Of a DNA stretch of 64,000 nt, positions 50,487-59,976 are shown piece after piece. Source of the stretch: Lepidostoma basale. Its lineage: Eukaryota; Arthropoda; Insecta; Trichoptera; Lepidostomatidae. Position 1 is the first letter of the stretch; each line of letters begins with the position of its first letter. The stretch is from contig JAHDVF020000240.1 of the NCBI GenBank assembly GCA_022606425.2, positions 1,674,001 through 1,738,000 on the forward strand, written 5' to 3'. The notes under the pieces were generated by a model that saw nothing but the letters and a program-made list of their open reading frames with translations, searched no databases and had not been told where the DNA came from. The translations under genes and the position numbers were made by a program.

Positions 50487-51237
50487 ATCTTAATATAATA
50501 AAAACTAGTTTATAAAATTAGACAAGTACTTAAAGATTAAATCGTTTAAGATAAGATTGCTTTTAAATGTGAAAGTCAATCCACGATCTTAGATTGTGTA
50601 AAAATAGCATATTAGATGTGTTATCTCATCACGTTGTTTTGTATGCTTTATCACGCTTACAACATTTTGATACATTGATCAATGACTGATTATTACAATA
50701 ATGTGGCGATTCTATTTTTGTTCACCAGTTTTTAATCAATCATGCTTAATGTGGGTATGTTCAGGTAATGTTACGAGAAATGACATGCCTACTTTATGAC
50801 GAAGCAAGCTTTTCATTTCAATTATACGAGCACAACAACAAAAACTGCGCCAATCGTTAAATTTTAGTCAAGATATGGATATATAATTTCATATCAAGGT
50901 TCCATTATCTTAGCATTTACGTACAATAGACGAGATAAACTACTTTCACGTTATATTTTCACATTATGCACTCAATTTATGGTGTGGTATTTTTAAAAAT
51001 AATATAAAAACAATAGTGTGAAATATTTTTTTGTAATAAAACTATGTATGACACAGATGTTTTCATACATCGTTCTAACAAGTATACGTATACGTCTTAT
51101 AAATAATACTAAATAAAAAAAACGGGTTCTGGTTTCATGAACCTGATTCTGTAGAGTTGGACGTCCCCCTGTTCGCTGGACCGACGATGTTATAAATCAA
51201 ATCAAATCAAATCAAATAAAATAAAATTATTAGGAAT
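50487..51237. other. AT-rich interval; (AAATC)n tract
   Basis: Nothing coding. A pentanucleotide tract, AATCAAATCAAATCAAATCA, lies at about 51196-51220, just outside the inverted-repeat unit. Confidence 0.45.
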
Positions 51238-51405
51238 TAATTGTATCTCAATAGAGACGAAGATGTAAATTATTTGGAAACAGAATATGGTGGTTGAGGC
51301 GTTTACAGTACTTATGATCTGTCATTGGTTGGGTTAAGCGATCGCTTTATGTAATACAAATTCCCTATTCCGCCCTTCTTACGAACACCACGTCTGACAA
51401 TTATT
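51238..51405 (+). repeat. Long inverted repeat, left arm (TIR-P)
   Basis: AATTGTATCTCAATAGAGAC, GAAGATGTAAATT, GAATATGGTGGTTGAGGCGT, CATTGGTTGGGTTAAGCG. It matches the reverse complement of 54506-54662 over about 165 bp and each half of the palindrome at 59703-59976. The two arms are 3.1 kb apart, so they may be the terminal inverted repeats of one DNA element or two independent insertions. Confidence 0.75.
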
Positions 51406-51664
51406 TTTTGAAAGTTGTATATATGCTATCATGTTGAGAAACATTTCACATATTTTAGTTCAATCTTCACTAACGCCATCCATTGAGACTAGATGTAAGC
51501 ATTAAGCAGAAAATCTTTATTAATGTAATGTGAAAGGCTATAAACCCAATTATCACACATAAGTCTTGGTAGACAACGCCTGGAGAAAACTCTCCAATTG
51601 TCTACAAGTATTTGTATACATTAAAAAACAAAATATTGTATAAAAACTGATCAAAGTTAAAAGC
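51406..51664. other. Interval without recognised gene
   Basis: AT-rich; nothing recognised. Confidence 0.4.
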
Positions 51665-51765
51665 ATATAAAAATTGGTCGGTAAAACAATCTATGCTGTC
51701 GCTGTTGGAGATATCTATCAAGGACAAAAAGCCGAACACCTCCAGCACGGCCGAGTTCCTGAAAT
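51665..51765 (-). mobile_element. Jockey-like fragment, minus strand
   Basis: The minus strand encodes LFVLDRYLQQRQHRLFYRP, matching LFVPDNYLLQRQHRLFYLP of the copy at 16 kb. Confidence 0.65.
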
Positions 51766-51829
51766 ATCCCTTGAGTTATCTAAAGAAATGGGTAATGAGA
51801 TGCCCATCTCTTCGATATTTAATAAATTA

Positions 51830-52198
51830 AACGCTGATATAAGAAAGGAATGTAGAGCGGAAGAAGGTATAATGAACAAAATTATGAAAGGATCGCTGCG
51901 TTGGTTCGGACATATGGAACGCATGGATGGAGAAAGAATGGTTAAGAAAGTATACGTTAATGATGTAAATGGGGTACGAAGTCGAGGCAGACCGAGGAAA
52001 ACATGGCATGACCAAATTAATCAAATTTTAAAGGTTGGTCATGTTAGAAGTCGGAGGAATCGACGTGCGTGTATGACTCGTTGTATGAATGTGGAGGAAG
52101 CTAGAGAGGTTTGCCAGGATAGAGTAGTGTGGCAGTCCATTTTCTCTGCCTACCCCTGCGGGAAAACGGCGTGATGGTTTGTTGTTGTTGTTGTTGTT
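51830..52198 (+). mobile_element. Family alpha-b 3' end, open, with (TTG)n tail
   Basis: This is the cleanest alpha-b copy: NADIRKECRAEEGIMNKIMK, GSLRWFGHMERMDGERMVKK, VYVNDVNGVRSRGRPRKTW, ILKVGHVRSRRNRRACMTRC, MNVEEAREVCQDRVVWQSIF, SAYPCGKTA, stop, GTTTGTTGTTGTTGTTG. The frame is open from 51674 to 52174, but the first ~50 codons read antisense through a jockey-like fragment, so the 166-codon frame is a chimera. Confidence 0.9.
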
Positions 52199-52282
52199 AA
52201 AAGTGGAACATAAACAGCGTTGTTTTAAAATTCCAAAGTTTTTGAAATGGAATTCCACAGTGTTTCACGCTTGAACTTTAAA

Positions 52283-52592
52283 AAATATATATTTGATTGA
52301 TTTGATCGTGCTACGTTTTCTTCGGCCTTCCTCTATTTTTGGTCCGTTCACGTCGTTTACATATATCTCCTTCACTCATTCTTTCCATGTGTCCAAACCA
52401 TCTTATCCATCCTATCATTATTTTATTCATAACAATTTTATTAGCACCATATTCATTTCTTTTATTAGCATTTGACATTCTATTTTAGATATCCCATTTG
52501 TAATGAATTTATTCTACTTTTATCCTTCCTTTTCCAGTCTATTCTGCACTTCCATACATAAGGGTCGCACAATATCACCCTTGTGCACTGCC
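52283..52592 (-). mobile_element. Family alpha fragment, minus strand, no tail
   Basis: Reversed GRSTQGCYC-like start, YGSAE, INSLQMGYLK-like sequence, then GWMRWFGHMERMSEGDICK-like and VNDVNGPKIEGRPKKT. It is decayed and lacks the 3' end. Confidence 0.7.
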
Positions 52593-52624
52593 ATAAGTAA
52601 GTAAGTAAGAAATTAAGTATAAGT

Positions 52625-52912
52625 AAATAAAAAATATGTTATCAACTATCAAGGTTCGAAAGATCTCATATTTGGGTCATATACTGCGCGGGGAAAAGTA
52701 CCACCTTCTCCAACTGATATTGGAGGGAAAAATTGAGGGACGCCGAGGGCCCGGAAGGAGACAATTGTCCTGGCTGCGAAACGTGAGGGAGTGGACCGGC
52801 ATCCGAAGTGTTGAGGAGCTGTTCCGAGCGGCGCAGGACAGGGACAGGTTCGCCGAGGTGATCGCCAACGTTGGGGGGACCCGACAGGGCACTTGAAGAA
52901 GAAGAAGAAATA
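52625..52912 (+). mobile_element. Family beta 3' end with (GAA)n tail
   Basis: The frame 52636-52896 encodes LSTIKVRKISYLGHILRGEK, YHLLQLILEGKIEGRRGPGR, RQLSWLRNVREWTGIRSVEE, LFRAAQDRDRFAEVIANVGG, TRQGT, stop, AAGAAGAAGAAG. No disruption. Confidence 0.9.
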
Positions 52913-52943
52913 AAAATAAAAATCTAAAATATATAATATAAGA

Positions 52944-53240
52944 CGATAGCAGGCAAGACACTGAGAGATCGCGCGAGGAACACCAGAATAAGAGAGATAT
53001 GTGAGTTTGAGGATATTATAACATGGAGCAGACAGCGATAAAGGGACTGGTACGGTCATGTTCAAAGAATGGACACCACCAGACTCCACTATATTGCATT
53101 GCATAACCAGCCTCATGGGACTCGACCTCGTGGAAGACCTAAAAGATGGAAGGACAGCTGTTAATCTACCTCACAAGAGGAGCAACACTCTGGAGAACAG
53201 ACCACATAGGTCTACTACAAGGAAGAAGAAGAAATAAAAT
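52944..53240 (+). mobile_element. Family gamma 3' end with (GAA)n tail
   Basis: AGKTLRDRARNTRIREICEF, EDIITWSRQR, then WYGHVQRMDTTRLPYIALHN, QPHGTRPRGRPKRWKDSC, stop, STSQEEQHSGEQTT and GGAAGAAGAAGAAATAAAA. One in-frame stop and one frameshift. Confidence 0.8.
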
Positions 53241-53767
53241 CGACGAATGGATAATAAATAAAAGTCCTGAGAAAATTTGTTATTAATGAAATATTTAATA
53301 GCCCTGCTTACAGCGGCTCAGACTGGTGTACAATGTACAGACAGTATAGTTCACTAGTATGAAAACTCACTGCCGCTGAAAAATATCACGAGGCGCGACT
53401 GAGACCTGACCTGGGAGAGGGGAGGAAGGCGCGGTAGCGGTTCAACCGAGTTTTGTGAATCTCCCTTTCATGCATACACACCCCTTATCCGGCAACACTC
53501 TGCTTCCGGTGCACCCTTGACGCTGGTCTTCCTAATGATGATACATTTGATTATGCAGGTTTTCCTCATTACCGACCGTAGCCTGTGTAAGACACGAATC
53601 TTCGCGTCTGAAATTTTAACTCAAAGAAATAAATTGAGGTTGAAATTTTGATAATAAAAATATAGTTATAAAATAACGAATTCAAAATTCTTTATGGAAA
53701 TAAAACAACTCGTTATGTATTCAAATATTACATAAATAAATAATACAAATGTAAACGTCTGTTTCTT
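53241..53767. other. Interval without recognised gene
   Basis: 53280-53600 is less AT-rich and non-repetitive here. The last bases before 53768 (AATGTAAACGTCTGTTTC) are a truncated HH-B arm cut by the HH-E2 insertion. Confidence 0.4.
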
Positions 53768-54060
53768 TTTTTATATACTTGGTATACAAACACTCACTTT
53801 ATTTAAAAAAATAAAATTAAATACCAAACATTTTCCTGACACACAAGCCCTTCTTCAGTGATATAATATAAATATAACATAAATATTAATTATATATTTT
53901 TTTCATAATTGAGGTCAGTTTTGACAGATATAATTTTTTTAATGTATGTCAAAACTGACCTTTTAATATTTATACTTATATAATATCACTGATGAAGGGC
54001 TTGTGTGTCCGAAACATGTTTGGTACGTAATTTTTTATTATTTAATATTTACAAGATTAT
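53768..54060. repeat. HH-E2 inverted pair with one intact hammerhead
   Basis: Left terminus TTTTTTTATATACTTGGTAT, TTTAATTTTATTTTTTT-type run, reversed decayed core (GGAAAATGTTTGG), and inner arms GGTCAGTTTTGACAGATATA / TGTCAAAACTGACC. The right half has the intact core at 53984-54025. Confidence 0.75.
53984..54025 (+). ncRNA. Candidate hammerhead ribozyme (HH-E2, plus strand)
   Basis: Stem I TATCA (53984-53988), CTGATGA (53989-53995), extra A, GGGC, loop TTGTGT, GTCC (4-bp stem II with one G-U), GAAA (54011-54014), self-complementary ACATGT, T54020 as the cleavage base, then TGGTA (54021-54025), which pairs with TATCA over five positions including one G-U. The core is intact. H17 is U, allowed but usually slower than C. 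Confidence 0.65.
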
Positions 54061-54505
54061 TTTAAATTGACATATTCTGCTCGATGTATCTCGGATACAA
54101 ATGAAACTTGCGTTCAATTGTAATTAACTTTGGTCAAAATACACTTTTTTTCTATAATTATAAATACTTATATATGGCTGTAAACGATGCTGACCAATTG
54201 CTTAATCATTAAGATGAATTACCGCCCAAAAAAAATCTTAAGACTTTTTGTGAAAATCAATATTTTTCATTCGTTTGATAATTGCATACGATTTTTATTG
54301 CAGAAATAATTACACGAATGTGTACGGTATAAGTAAAATAATAATAATTATAAGCTTGAAGTTCTTGGTATCAATTTCATTATAATTATTATATATATAT
54401 TATCTTGCATCCAATCTTAATAGATGGCGCTAGTGTAGATTGAACTAAAAAATGTGAAGTGTTTTCCAACATTGTAGCATATATACATTTTCCAAAATTT
54501 TGGCA
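54061..54505. other. AT-rich interval
   Basis: Nothing recognised. Confidence 0.4.
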
Positions 54506-54662
54506 GACGTGGTGGTCGTTAGAAGGGCGCAATGGGGAATGTTGTATTACGTAAAGCGTGCGTTTAATCCAACCAATGACAGGTCATAAGTCCTGTAAAC
54601 GCCTCGACCACCATATTCCGTTTCCAATTTACATCTTCGTCTCAATTGAGATACAATTGAGG
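54506..54662 (-). repeat. Long inverted repeat, right arm (TIR-P)
   Basis: Contains GCCTCGACCACCATATTCCG and GAGATACAATTGAGGCC. It mirrors 51238-51405. The intervening 3.1 kb consists mainly of alpha-b, alpha, beta, gamma and HH-E2 insertions. Confidence 0.75.
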
Positions 54663-54668
54663 CCACTA

Positions 54669-55063
54669 GGACAAGAGTGGTCTAACCAACATTTTTTGAA
54701 AAATTGAGTTACTGGTCTAACCCACACCTATTTGTGACCTACTATTAAAGAAAAATTAATCTAACCACCATTTCCAAGTGGAAACATAGATATCGCCATA
54801 AATACTTCTTTTTCTCTGACAAAAAATCAAAATATATGGAGTCAAATGTGGTCTATTATAAGTAACCATCAAAAATATCCTTAAACTTTATATTTCCCAA
54901 TATTTCAAAATACTATTCTAAAGACATTCACCAAACAAACAAGGTTTATCACTAAAGAAGACCCTAACACATATAGTTTTAAAAAAAATGGGGAAAAAAC
55001 GTCAAATTTTCAATCGCACTTATCTCCATTGTCTAAATTTGGGGTAAGACCACTCTTGCCCTT
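54669..55063. mobile_element. Short TIR element (MITE)
   Basis: The left end GGACAAGAGTGGTCTAACC is matched by the right end GGTAAGACCACTCTTGCCC (19 bp, two mismatches). The interior is AT-rich and non-coding. No target duplication can be read because the right side abuts the (GAA)n tail of a beta copy. Superfamily unknown. Confidence 0.65.
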
Positions 55064-55495
55064 CTTCTTCTTCTTCAAGTGCCCTGTTGGGTCCCCCCAA
55101 CGTTGGCGATCACCTCGGCGAACCTGTCCCTCTCCTGTGCCGCTCGGAACAGCTCCTCAACAGTTCGGATGCCGGTCCACTCCCTCACGTTTCGCAGCCA
55201 GGACATTTGTCTCCTTCTGGGCCCTCGGCGTCCCTCAATTTTTCCCTCCAATATCAGTTGGAGAAGGTGTTACTTTTCCCCACGCAGTATATGACCCAGA
55301 TATGAGATCTTTCGAGCCTTGATAGTTGATAACAATTCCCTGTCAACTCTAGCTCGCCTCAGGACTTCGGTATTGGTAACCATGTCTGTCCAGGGAATTC
55401 TGAGCATTCGGCGATAGAGCCACATTTTAAATGCTTCCAGTCTGTTCATTGAGTGCAACTCTTTAACTCTTGCCCTAGCGGCCTCAATTTATCCT
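55064..55495 (-). mobile_element. Family beta 3' part with (GAA)n tail, minus strand
   Basis: Reversed: EAARARVKELHSMNRLEAFK, MWLYRRMLRIPWTDMVTNTE, VLRRARVDRELLSTIKARKI, SYLGHILRGEK, then frameshift, EGRRGPRRRQMSWLRNVRE, TGIRTVEELFRAAQERDRF, AEVIANVGG and the tail at 55064-55078. Confidence 0.9.
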
Positions 55496-56109
55496 TAAAA
55501 ATGATAACCCGCAATGGGAAAAATCCAGTATTCGTTTACAAGTATTTGTATAAATTACAAAAAAAAATACATTATTTTTTCTGATAAACGGAAATTGAAA
55601 ATAGTTTTTGGGAGTTGCGAAACATTTCTTTAAATTTATCCGCCCTCTCTCGCAATGGCTCCCATTTTGCCACGAAATGAGATCTTTATTCTCGCGAGGA
55701 GATAAATATATCCAACAATAAATGACTGGCGTATTTGACACAATTTCCGCGGCTACGTTTCGCGATTTTCCGTTCTGCTCAAGCAAAAGATAAAAAGAAA
55801 AACCGCGACAAATAATGTGGTAGAATAAAAAGGAGCGGAATGGAAGAAGAGACGTACGAGGCTGTGGGAATATCATTAAAATGTTCCAGCCGGGAATGTC
55901 CTTCCTCTTGGAAATATACGTGTTACGTCTCCTCTAAGGAGTCCCACTGCTTTATGTGTGAATTCAGTCGCTAAGCCAAAGGAAATTCGATATAAAAACG
56001 AATGTGTCGGATAATTATCAACTTGTAGGAGGGAATGTCTTTTTGTGCTAAACATTTGAAAAATGTGTGGGATAATGGTATATTTATACGTTTGTTAATT
56101 TAAGCCCCT
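55496..56109. other. Non-repetitive island
   Basis: 55600-55980 is less AT-rich; a 130-codon minus-strand frame crosses it with no recognised domain. Confidence 0.35.
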
Positions 56110-56800
56110 TAAGTTCAGATTATCTGGAACAAGTGGATGAATTTGTTTATTTAGGAAGTATGTTTACAAAGGATGGGAGGGTGGAGAAGGATATTGAAAG
56201 AAGGGTTGGGGCAGGCAACAGAATAAATGGTGCACTTAAAGTTGTCATCGCAAACAAAAGCCTATCCAAAAAAGCTAAGATGCAGTGCACAATGGTGTTC
56301 TTGTGCCGACCCATAAGGGTAATACATAAGTATGGAAGTAAAGCATGGAACTGGCAAAAGAAGGATGAAAGTAGAATAAATGCAGTATAAATGAGATCTC
56401 TAAGACGAATGTGTAGTAAATCTGTATATGATAGAGTGACAAATGCAAGTATAAGAAGTGAATGTGGTGCGAATGAAAGTGTTATGAACAAAATAAGGAA
56501 AGAGTCATTAAGATGGTTTGGACACATGGAAAGAATGAATGAAGACATAATGGTAAAGAAGGTAATGTAAACGGGGTGAACGGAGCTAGAAATAGAGGAA
56601 AACGTGGCACGATCAAATTAATCAAATATTGAATGTCGGTCACGTGAGGAGTCGACGTGCATGCATGACAAGATGTATGAATGTAGAGGAATCGAGAAAA
56701 GTATGTCAGGACAGAACAGTGTGGCGTTCCATTCTTTCTGCCTACCCCTCCGGGGAGACGGCGTGATGGTAAGTTAAGTTAGTTAGTAAGTTCAGATTAT
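56110..56800 (+). mobile_element. Family alpha retrotransposon, post-RT region to tail
   Basis: VDEFVYLGSMFTKDGRVEKD, IERRVGAGNRINGALKVV, then frameshift, SKAWNWQKKDESRINAV, RSLRRMCSKSVYDRVTNASI, RSECGANESVMNKIRKES, LRWFGHMERMNEDIMVKK, GTRNRGKRGTIKL-like, and SILSAYPSGETA with GTAAGTTAAGTTAGTTAG. Closely related to 37214-37735 but keeps the middle that copy lost. Confidence 0.9.
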
Positions 56801-56947
56801 AATGGAAACCTAAAAAATTATTCATGGATATAAATAAAAATTCTCAATTACTTTACAAAATACAATCTTCGAATGAATTCATGTTTCCTGTAGAAATACA
56901 TACGAGATTGGAACGAGTATATCTCGAAATCGATCATTGTTTAATTA

Positions 56948-57420
56948 CAGGGTGATTTTTTTTAGAGATTTGGTTTTTAAACTGGCAACAGACTGTCAAT
57001 TTGACAGTTGACAGTTGATTAGTAGTCAGTACATTTTGTCATTTCACCATGAAAAGACTGACGTCAGAACAGCGTTTGCAAATTTTGCAAATTAATTTTG
57101 AAAATCATGGTTCGGTTCGCCAAAATTATTGTGCAATACGTCCATTTTACGGTCGACATAATCGTCCATCGGAGCAAGTTATTCGGAAGACCATGGATCG
57201 TTTTCGCACTACGTACACTCTTGTGGATAATACGCATCCACAAAGACAATTGTCGAAAATTGGATTTCACGATTGCGCTTCATTCGAGCTAGCCGTGGCG
57301 CTCATATGCCCGAAATCATATTGAAACAATAATGGCATAAAATTATCTATTAAATAAAGCCAATATCATATACATTAACAATATTTTAATGCGTTTTTTT
57401 TTTCATTTTGAATATGTATT
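56948..57420 (+). mobile_element. Internally deleted DUF4817-type Tc1/mariner element
   Basis: It begins with a terminal sequence CAGGGTGATTTTTTTTAGAG after TA. From 57049 the frame encodes MKRLTSEQRLQILQINFENH, GSVRQNYCAIRPFYGRHN, SEQVIRKTMDRFRTTYTLVD and NTHPQRQ, the N-terminal HTH of an insect transposase. It then jumps, in another frame, to RASRGAHMPEIILKQ, the usual transposase C-terminus, with no catalytic domain. The right terminal repeat is not found; mariner sequence starts at 57424. Confidence 0.8.
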
Positions 57421-57423
57421 GTA

Positions 57424-57895
57424 CGAGGTCTGTTCAAAAAGTATCGCGAATTTTATATTTTTTCAAAAAGTATTTATTTATTCATGAATATCTATTTTGT
57501 CCCCTTCAAAGTAATTCCCCTCGGATATAATACATTTATGCCAACGTTTTTTCAATCCTCGAAGCACTTAAAAAAATCATTTTTTGTGATCTTGTTCAGC
57601 TCCTCCTTCGATGCCGTCTTTATCTCCTCAATCGTGGCGTAGCGTCGTCCTTTCATGGGCCTCTTCAGTTTTGGAAACAGGAAAAAGTCACAGGGGGCCA
57701 GGTCTGGGGAATACGGTGGCTGCGGCACCATTACTGTGTTGTTTTTGGCCAAATATTCGCGCACAAGCAACGATGTGTGAGCAGGGGCGTTATCATGGTG
57801 CAAAAGCCAGTTTTTGTTCTTCCACAAATCCGGGCGTTTCTGGCGGATTGCTTCGCGCAAATTGCGCATAACTTGTAACGTAAAAAACATCCTAT
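57424..57895 (-). pseudogene. Truncated mariner transposase, C-terminal half
   Basis: The minus-strand frame 57890-57552 encodes RNLREAIRQKRPDLWKNKNW, LLHHDNAPAHTSLLVREYLA, VMVPQPPYSPDLAPCDFFLF, PKLKRPMKGRRYATIEEIKT and KNDFFKCFED. The HHDNAPAHTS aspartate and SPDLAPCDFFLFPKLK aspartate are the second and third catalytic residues of the D,D34D mariner group. The N-terminal half is missing. The 3' terminal repeat CGAGGTCTGTTCAAAAAGTA is at 57424, next to a TA target. Confidence 0.9.
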
Positions 57896-57924
57896 AGATG
57901 CTATGATATAAAAATAAATATGCA

Positions 57925-58215
57925 ATTTCTTATTCTTCTTATAAGTCTGAAAAGCTGTTTTTGGTTACATCTCCATCCTCCTAGGAAGTGGACCGCCTGC
58001 TATCACGTCATCTTTTCGGTGGTCGGCCGCGTGTTCGGGAACACTTTGGTAGACTGTGGCGAGCTGTCTTTGGGATTCTATTTGAGACATGCTCGTTCTA
58101 GTATCTTCTCCTTTGGCGTCCCCATCTGACAGTGTCTTCAACCTCGCAGATTCAAGGGATTTCTGTATTTCTTATTCGGTCACGAAGGCTTTTGCCGGCT
58201 ATACATCGTAGTACT
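57925..58215 (-). mobile_element. Family gamma 3' end, split by an insertion (distal part)
   Basis: On the minus strand: VLRCIAGKSLRDRIRNTEIP, CEVEDTVRWGRQRRR, NEHV, then RGRPPKR and a (GAA)-like tail near 57925-57945. It continues upstream (higher coordinates) at 58765-58895 after the 536-bp insert. Confidence 0.8.
58203..58215. repeat. 13-bp target-site duplication, left copy
   Basis: ACATCGTAGTACT is repeated at 58752-58764. It encodes the KVLRC codons of the gamma ORF on the minus strand. Confidence 0.9.
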
Positions 58216-58751
58216 CTGAGGGTGCGCTGTTTTCCAGCTGGGAGAGGGAGGTTGCCCCTCTGTGACGGGTCTCGTTCCTCTCCCTGTTGGCCATAATAAT
58301 AATTTGTGCAGTGGTTTTATTTATTTATTTAATATTATGAAATGCTTCCTTAACCTCGTCCTTTGTCCTACATGCCAAAAACTGTACTCTACGTTATTAT
58401 TATTATTTTTTTCCCCCATCCCGCATTTGTCTCTTCTGCCTCTCCTGTTCTTCCCGCTGTATATTCCTGCGGTGTATATCTTATCTTTTATGAAATGTTC
58501 ATGTATTATATATTATGCTTATTTATTTATTCAATAAAGTACAGCGGAGCATAGAAGTGAAATTGAGTAGATTAAATGTGGTCTGGCACCCCCTTGTTGT
58601 TGCCGTATTTAAATGTAAGTCCCGGATGGACCGGGGACAGGCCCAGGGAGTGTACGAGCGAGGCTGATAAAAGGGCGCCGCTACGCCCTATAACAGCCTC
58701 GGGTATGTGGCGGGAACTTCTATGTTCCTATTAAAAAAAAAAAAAAAAAAA
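58216..58751 (+). mobile_element. Polyadenylated retro-insert inside gamma
   Basis: A 536-bp sequence ends in an A tract of about 19-20 bases (58733-58752) and is flanked by 13-bp ACATCGTAGTACT duplications, which define a retrotransposition event. The last 150 bases are GC-rich (GGCCCAGGGAGTGTACGAGC, AAGGGCGCCGCTACGCCC). An AATAAA lies at about 58532, well upstream of the tail. No protein domain is recognised, so it may be the 3' UTR of a poly(A)-type LINE or a processed host transcript. Confidence 0.8.
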
Positions 58752-58764
58752 ACATCGTAGTACT

Positions 58765-58895
58765 TTCATCTCGTTGACGCGCAGGAGTTGCTTGGTTCGA
58801 GCTTTGTCGGTTCTGGATTCTATTGCGTTTGTTAAGATAGGTCTGACACAGGTTTTGTACATCTTCACTTTATCCTTGATGCTAATTTTTTCAGA
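58765..58895 (-). mobile_element. Family gamma, split by an insertion (proximal part)
   Basis: The minus strand encodes VKMYKTCVRPILTNAIESRT, DKARTKQLLRVNEMKVLRC, running into the target duplication. Confidence 0.8.
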
Positions 58896-58914
58896 TGGTT
58901 TACCTTAGACAGCC

Positions 58915-59345
58915 CGATATTGATTATGATTATTATTGATCAAGTTAAAGCCCTAAGACGTATGTGTGGTAGAACGATATATGACAGAATCTCAAATGCT
59001 GATATAAGGAAGGAATGTAGTGCGGAAGAAGGTATTATGAACAAAATTATGAAAGGATCGCTGCGTTGGTTCGGACATATGGAACGCATGGATGGAGAAA
59101 TAATGGTTAAGAAAGTATACGTTAATGATGTAAATGAGGTACGGAATCGAGGCAGACCGAGCAAAACATGGCATGACCTAATTAATCGAATTTTAAAGGT
59201 TGGTCATGTTAGAAGTCGGAGGAATCGACGTTGTATGAATGTGGAGGAATCTAGAGAAGTTTGTCAGGATAGAGTAGTGTGGTGGTCCATTCTCTCAGCC
59301 TACCCCTACGGGGAAAAGGCGTGATGGTTTGTATTGTATTGTATT
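58915..59345 (+). mobile_element. Family alpha-b 3' half with (TTGTA)n tail
   Basis: The frame 58920-59324 encodes KALRRMCGRTIYDRISNADI, RKECSAEEGIMNKIMKGSLR, WFGHMERMDGEIMVKKVYVN, NRGRPSKTWHDLINRILKVG, HVRSRRNRRCMNVEESREVC, QDRVVWWSILSAYPYGEKA. A small in-frame deletion removes ACMTR. The tail is TTTGTATTGTATTGTATT, a variant of (TTG)n. Confidence 0.9.
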
Positions 59346-59702
59346 AAAAATAAATTACATTACTTTTATGATATAATTACAAAGAAAACGATTGTTAAAA
59401 AATATATTTTCCAATTTGCATTTCAAAGAGTTTTACTTATTTGTTAGATGAATGTGTGAAAACACAGTGTACGATATTAGTATTCTTAATAAAATCATGA
59501 TAGGTACTCAAATAATTTTAAACGTTGTAAAAGCTGTATACAAGCAGTAGAAATATAACATAAGTTAAATTAAAATATTTTATTCAATTAAGGTAAATTA
59601 AAATAAACATTGATTTTTCCACTTTTGGGTTTATTTTTATCGACATGTAAAGTCTTCCAAATCAAAAAAAAATTCAATAAAAAGTAGAAAGAACGGTGTT
59701 TT
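59346..59702. other. AT-rich interval
   Basis: Nothing recognised. Confidence 0.4.
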
Positions 59703-59976
59703 AATTCAAATTTAATTGTATCTCAATAGAGACGAAGACGCAAACTGAATATGGATGATCAAGGTGTTTACAGGACTTATGACCTGTCATTGGTTGGGTT
59801 AAGCGCGCAAAAATTTGTCATGCATGATCATAACAAAGGTGGAATGGGGAATGTTGTAATTACATAAAGCGTGCGCTTAACCCAACCAATGACAGGTCAT
59901 AAGTCCTGTAAACACCTTGATCATCCATATTCAGTTTGCGTCTTCGTCTCTATTGAGATACAATTAAATTTGAATT
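59703..59976. mobile_element. Palindromic MITE related to TIR-P
   Basis: Arms of about 104 bp: AATTCAAATTTAATTGTATC ... GGTTGGGTTAAGCGC, mirrored to the right end, around a loop of about 65 bases. Each arm matches the 165-bp TIR-P arms at 51.24 and 54.66 kb, so this is a miniature form of the same element. The flanks GTTTT and GACCACC show no obvious duplication. Confidence 0.8.

Noticed and set aside
51674..52174. A 166-codon open frame as a single gene
   Set aside because: Its first ~50 codons are antisense to a jockey-like fragment and the rest is the alpha-b LINE end; it is a chimera of two transposons.
52649..53116. A 155-codon minus-strand frame
   Set aside because: It runs antisense through beta and gamma LINE ends; no protein family resemblance.
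55029..55322. Plus-strand frames over 55.03-55.32 kb
   Set aside because: They are antisense to the beta LINE end on the minus strand.
56147..56548. A 133-codon minus-strand frame
   Set aside because: It is antisense to the alpha LINE at 56.1-56.8 kb.
57611..57871. An 86-codon plus-strand frame
   Set aside because: It is antisense to the mariner transposase, which has the catalytic motifs.
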